The notes beneath the pieces were generated by a model. The model saw only the letters and a list, made by a program, of their open reading frames with translations. It was not told where the DNA came from and searched no databases. Shown one piece after another: positions 8,401 through 9,687 of a DNA stretch of 9,687 bases (the first letter of the stretch is position 1; every line of letters begins with the position of its first letter). Location: contig JAKVAO010000084.1 of NCBI GenBank assembly GCA_022447685.1, positions 1 to 9,687 on the forward strand. Direction: 5' to 3'. The translations under genes were made by a program, and so were the position numbers. The stretch is from Candidatus Caenarcanales bacterium (GTDB lineage Bacteria > Cyanobacteriota > Vampirovibrionia > LMEP-6097).

Positions 8401-9528
8401 TTAACAGGAGGAATTACTAGTGTTAAATTTACATCTTCTCTAGGTAACAAGACTGAAAGAGCAGCACCTTATGCGTTATTTGGTGATACTGCTGGTAATT
8501 TCCTTGGTAAAGAACTTAGTCCAGGAACTTATGATCTTCAGGTTGAGGTATTCAATGGAACTAATGTCCTAGCTTCTAAAAACTATCTAATTATAGTTAG
8601 CGATGAACCTAGTTCAGATGATAATGAAGAGCCTGATACTGTAGATGACGTAGATGAAAATGATGATACTGTCGTAGAAGATGAACCAACTGATATTTTC
8701 ACTGTCTCGCTTGAAGATGTAATAACTCAGAACATTCTAGCTGGATATGAGTCAGTTGATGAAATCATTGTTATCGATCTAAACACCTTAGAAGGTAAAG
8801 AACTTAATTTCACGACAAATGTAAATTCAGATTTAGTGAAAGCTATTAAATATGTTTCAACTACTGTTAAAGCTCCCGAAGATGCGATCTTTGGAGTGAT
8901 TGATGGAACAGCATTTAATTTCACTATGTCAGTATTCGATAACATCGAAGCTTCAGGTGATGCCCTAGCAGAAAAACAGTTTAGTGTTGTCTTCGAAGAA
9001 ACTGAAGAAGAACCTGTTGTTGAAGAAGAGCCTGAACTTATAGAAGAGCCAGTTATTGAGGAGCCAGTAGTAATAATAGAAGAACCTGTTATTGATGAAA
9101 CTCCTGTAATTGACGAGGAACCTGTAGTCGAAGAAGAACCTGTGATTGAGGAACCTACTGTTGTTGAAGATGATTCTTCAAGTTTAATCACTCTTAGTTT
9201 AGTTAATGCAAAAACTAATACTATAGTTGATTCTTATGATAATCTTGCAACAAGTTCAGTGATTGACTTTAATGCTCTTGCGCTGGATGGAGTCAACTTT
9301 ATAGCTAATGTTGATTCTTCGATCTTAAGTGAAGTCAAACTTGTTGAGTTCAAATCACAAGGAATGAATAGGACAGAAAGAGGTGCCCCATATACTTGGT
9401 TTGGTGATAACAAAGGTAATTACTTTTCAAGAGATCTTAATCCTGGAGTTTATAACTTGACAGTAAATGTGGTTTCTAAGTCAGGTGATCTACTTGCTTC
9501 GAAAGTATTTACTATCGAAATTAAGTAA
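5497..9528 (+). CDS. Secreted G8-domain/β-helix protein, CEMIP-related, with cadherin-like and A-B-C modules
   Basis: Predicted 1343-residue exported protein. Seen: signal peptide about 1-26 (ITLFSMIFILLM core, cleavage near ARA|N); His-rich start of the mature chain (H36-38, H42, H48) and cysteines C29 and C58; G8 domain about 65-175 (GDWFDASIWDSNEVPGS at 69-85); then a parallel β-helix to about residue 650. The β-helix carries the signatures HIMFMHG (313-319), ELGRTDK, GRYALHFHRLG (353-363) and DNAAYNVFGTAFVAESGNETG (397-417). These match a bacterial G8 family that also resembles animal CEMIP and CEMIP2/TMEM2. After an unassigned stretch (about 690-788) come a cadherin-like/tandem-95 type domain (789-886, with APYVVRDFLTV and FNGIDYFNYTISDG), module A (928-1035), module B (1067-1166), a Glu-Pro linker (1167-1228) and module C (1229-1343). 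Family knowledge: the animal relatives are linked to hyaluronan depolymerisation. Inferred: binding or cleavage of an extracellular polysaccharide, acting with the GH9-like protein 72 bases upstream. Confidence 0.85.
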   Translation: MSKKITITLFSMIFILLMSSSMKARANSCSDNMAMHHHEQSHPAINEHMSIFNNLVACSQVTVSATKSGDWFDASIWDSNEVPGSKAHVFIPKNLKVTYGAMSNARLATLRVDGTLEFLSNKNSKLMVETIVTAPDSSLIIGSKNNPIAANKKVEIIFLDNGVIDLTKDPEQLGRGLVGHGDTIINGQEKTVFLKLKEDAKKGDSKIILSEKPLNWSVGDRLVLSATSFDSDKGKGFANRRKTQDEVLYLTGINELDENTFEVLFDGELEYDHVGLKPEHKAYLANYSRNIVFKTELKDFNSYEDLPAHRRAHIMFMHGKSVDVRYAEFFELGRTDKSMRMGKSESKGNNFVGRYALHFHRLGVGVDSKPAIALGNSVWGSPGFGYVHHDSYAIMTDNAAYNVFGTAFVAESGNETGIWQDNISIKTVGFKDRDNGHPKEAKGSFDIGRGGVGYWFQSRLVYSFHNIAVSNPGWGFVYFHRPTSNSIYIDYQDIDVPEIGRYRFKDPGNVNRKQVHIDSPNIQGFEKFNEAIATNVGLEVIKNHPVQGHDKRTILKEFTAWNVLQGVHLDYTGHYILDDIKVYGHKDAKQYIYTSNGITLSARLFDIVIKNSHVENFEKAVKVFLRVGEFDVKDSIILLDLVSVNNTVRIDRNTSPDNIIDTSLANYSIKPVKLLVSNESNLKLNGSLKIVANKQDSFGEYKLYDFPRESGLFEDRFDANFKELLRKVYYTLPSGEKVALWGEIISDRITGDLRRYELITPFNGNPEPGAVNGGTLDAKKVNGVWVLENHAPYVVRDFLTVADGETVSNIESLILANDRDYENDDIKVLSIEAPKYGTIVKEADGSYKYEAPSNFNGIDYFNYTISDGLHDSTAELRSKGLVRIWVDSYFSSNPDAEINPDVEEDTEDDTVVVDEADDINVEINPEAISLALIDAQTNTVINNFTDSILNINLSELSSNSVNFAAEPALTGGITSVKFTSSLGNKTERAAPYALFGDTAGNFLGKELSPGTYDLQVEVFNGTNVLASKNYLIIVSDEPSSDDNEEPDTVDDVDENDDTVVEDEPTDIFTVSLEDVITQNILAGYESVDEIIVIDLNTLEGKELNFTTNVNSDLVKAIKYVSTTVKAPEDAIFGVIDGTAFNFTMSVFDNIEASGDALAEKQFSVVFEETEEEPVVEEEPELIEEPVIEEPVVIIEEPVIDETPVIDEEPVVEEEPVIEEPTVVEDDSSSLITLSLVNAKTNTIVDSYDNLATSSVIDFNALALDGVNFIANVDSSILSEVKLVEFKSQGMNRTERGAPYTWFGDNKGNYFSRDLNPGVYNLTVNVVSKSGDLLASKVFTIEIK
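5689..6021 (+). other. G8 domain
   Basis: Residues about 65-175 of the second protein: SGDWFDASIWDSNEVPGSKA, IPKNLKVTYG, LATLRVDGTLEF, and SSLIIGSKNNPI followed by VEIIFLDNG. The W-x-W spacing, the VPG turn, the RVDGTL strand and the IGSxxNPI strand are the normal landmarks of G8 domains, named for their conserved glycines and found in CEMIP, TMEM2 and polycystic-disease-related proteins. Confidence 0.85.
7861..8154 (+). other. Cadherin-like (tandem-95 type) domain
   Basis: Residues 789-886: NHAPYVVRDFLTVADGETVS, then ANDRDYENDDIKVLSI, YGTIVKEADGSYKYEAPSNF and NGIDYFNYTISDG. This order (N-x-P opening, ND-D-x-D calcium-type loop, G-x-Y-x-Y-x-P, G-x-D-x-F-x-Y-x-I-x-DG) is the usual pattern of bacterial cadherin-like repeats in large extracellular proteins. 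Only one copy is present, sitting between the β-helix and the A-B-C tail. Confidence 0.8.
8278..8601 (+). repeat. β-sandwich module A, copy 2
   Basis: Residues 928-1035. Starts ISLALIDAQTNTVINNF, core RAAPYALFGDTAGNF (988-1002), end VLASKNYLIIVS. Shares the FGDTAG extension with copy 1 at 2641-2979, a feature that module C copies do not have. Confidence 0.75.
8695..8994 (+). repeat. β-sandwich module B, copy 2
   Basis: Residues 1067-1166. Starts IFTVSLEDVITQNILAGY, contains APEDAIFGVIDGTAFNF and FDNIEASGDALAEK. Matches copy 1 (3037-3360) at the PEDAxFGxIDGTAxxF core and the DNxEAxG segment. Confidence 0.7.
8995..9180 (+). repeat. Glu-Pro-Val repeat linker
   Basis: Residues 1167-1228 consist of irregular repeats of EEPVV, EEPVI and DETPVI, encoded by a degenerate repeat of units like GAAGAACCTGTT. 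It is expected to form a stiff, highly negative spacer. It occupies the position (between B and C) where the first protein carries the nucleoside-hydrolase-like domain. Confidence 0.8.
9181..9525 (+). repeat. β-sandwich module C, copy 2
   Basis: Residues 1229-1343 are the extreme C-terminus. Starts SLITLSLVNAKTNTIV, core NRTERGAPYTWFGDN (1291-1305), end LASKVFTIEIK. It is the best-conserved of the three module pairs and nothing follows it, so if the tail carries a sorting or docking signal in this protein it must lie within A, B, C or the linkers. Confidence 0.75.
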
Positions 9529-9561
9529 TACTAAAACACAATTAAGTAATACTAAAACACA
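9519..9561 (+). repeat. 21-bp tandem duplication across the stop codon
   Basis: Positions 9519-9540 equal 9540-9561 with period 21: the block starting ATTAAGTAATACTAAAACAC occurs at 9520 and again at 9541. The first copy includes the last two codons (ATT AAG) and the stop TAA. Because 21 is a multiple of three, the second copy keeps the frame, giving in-frame TAA at 9526, 9532, 9547 and 9553. Confidence 0.9.
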
Positions 9562-9573
9562 TACAATAACTAA

Positions 9574-9612
9574 AAAGAGAGAATCTAAAGTTTATACTTA
9601 GGTTCTCTCTTT
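9574..9612 (+). terminator. Intrinsic terminator hairpin, possibly bidirectional
   Basis: AAAGAGAGAATCTAA (9574-9588) pairs with TTAGGTTCTCTCTTT (9598-9612) with one G-T pair. After a single bulged A (9589), GT/AC closes a TTAT loop (9592-9595), for 17 paired positions in total. On the plus strand the stem ends in TTT followed by G, a weak T-run. On the minus strand the stem is followed by a stronger run of T (complement of the A-run at 9572-9576). It therefore ends the two-gene transcript and may also serve a convergent gene. Confidence 0.8.
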
Positions 9613-9629
9613 GTAACTACTCAGGTAAA
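9613..9629 (-). repeat. Right arm of the 17-bp inverted repeat
   Basis: GTAACTACTCAGGTAAA is the exact reverse complement of 56-72. It abuts the terminator hairpin directly. On the minus strand it would hold the codons TTT ACC TGA of the possible convergent gene, so the repeat might be a duplicated gene end rather than a recombination site. Confidence 0.75.
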
Positions 9630-9687
9630 TTGAAAATTAGCAGCAAATATGTTTTGGCAAGCTAGAATTGCAGATTGTCCTAATCTT
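9621..9687 (-). CDS. Possible 3' end of a convergent gene (partial)
   Basis: On the minus strand one frame is open from the window edge to a TGA at 9623-9621 and reads RLGQSAILACQNIFAANFQFT, which looks like ordinary protein sequence with a helix-like hydrophobic pattern. A convergent gene would explain why the terminator at 9574-9612 has its better T-run on the minus strand. Only 21 codons are visible, so this could be chance; I do not recognise a family. Confidence 0.3.
   Translation of the reverse strand, partial: RLGQSAILACQNIFAANFQFT

Noticed and set aside
8727..9191. 154-residue open frame on the minus strand, rich in Ser, Thr and Gly
   Set aside because: It is the mirror of the Glu-Pro-Val repeat linker: the low-complexity codons GAA/CCT/GTT read backwards as TTC/AGG/AAC-type frames without stops. 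It has no ribosome binding site and overlaps a well-supported gene.
9655..9672. Sigma-54-like promoter (TGGCA ... TTGCA) near the right edge
   Set aside because: The GG and GC dinucleotides are 12 bases apart instead of the required 10, and the similar sequence at the left flank has no TTGC at all.

Overview
The window is AT-rich and holds two very large, same-strand genes for secreted, multi-domain proteins, separated by only 72 bases. Arginine is coded almost entirely by AGA. Both proteins start with a Sec-type signal peptide, are built from β-sandwich modules joined by very acidic Asp/Glu/Pro-rich linkers, and lack any visible LPxTG motif, lipobox or C-terminal membrane anchor. This fits a low-GC Gram-negative, probably aquatic or host-associated bacterium that degrades or remodels polysaccharide outside the cell. 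The sequence does not let me name the genus.

Layout: positions 1-144 are an apparently non-coding leader ending in a G-rich ribosome binding site. 145-5424 encodes a 1759-residue protein with a GH9-type catalytic region (cellulase family 9 fold, likely catalytic residues D349, D352 and E721), a nucleoside-hydrolase-like α/β domain, three copies of a β-sandwich module and a separate C-terminal β-rich domain. 5425-5496 is a short gap with a 10-bp-stem hairpin and the next ribosome binding site. 5497-9528 encodes a 1343-residue G8-domain/parallel β-helix protein of the bacterial family related to animal CEMIP and CEMIP2/TMEM2 (hyaluronan-linked), followed by a cadherin-like domain and three β-sandwich modules. 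9529-9687 holds a 21-bp tandem duplication around the stop codon, a strong hairpin terminator that could work in both directions, and possibly the last codons of a convergent gene on the minus strand.

The most interesting feature is that both proteins carry the same ordered set of C-terminal modules, here called A, B and C. Each module resembles its counterpart in the other protein more than its neighbours in the same protein. In the first protein an enzyme-like domain sits between B and C; in the second the same place is filled only by a Glu-Pro-rich linker. This suggests two enzymes sharing one targeting or assembly tail and acting on the same extracellular polymer. A 17-bp perfect inverted repeat (56-72 and 9613-9629) brackets the gene pair, hinting that it may be, or have been, a discrete unit.
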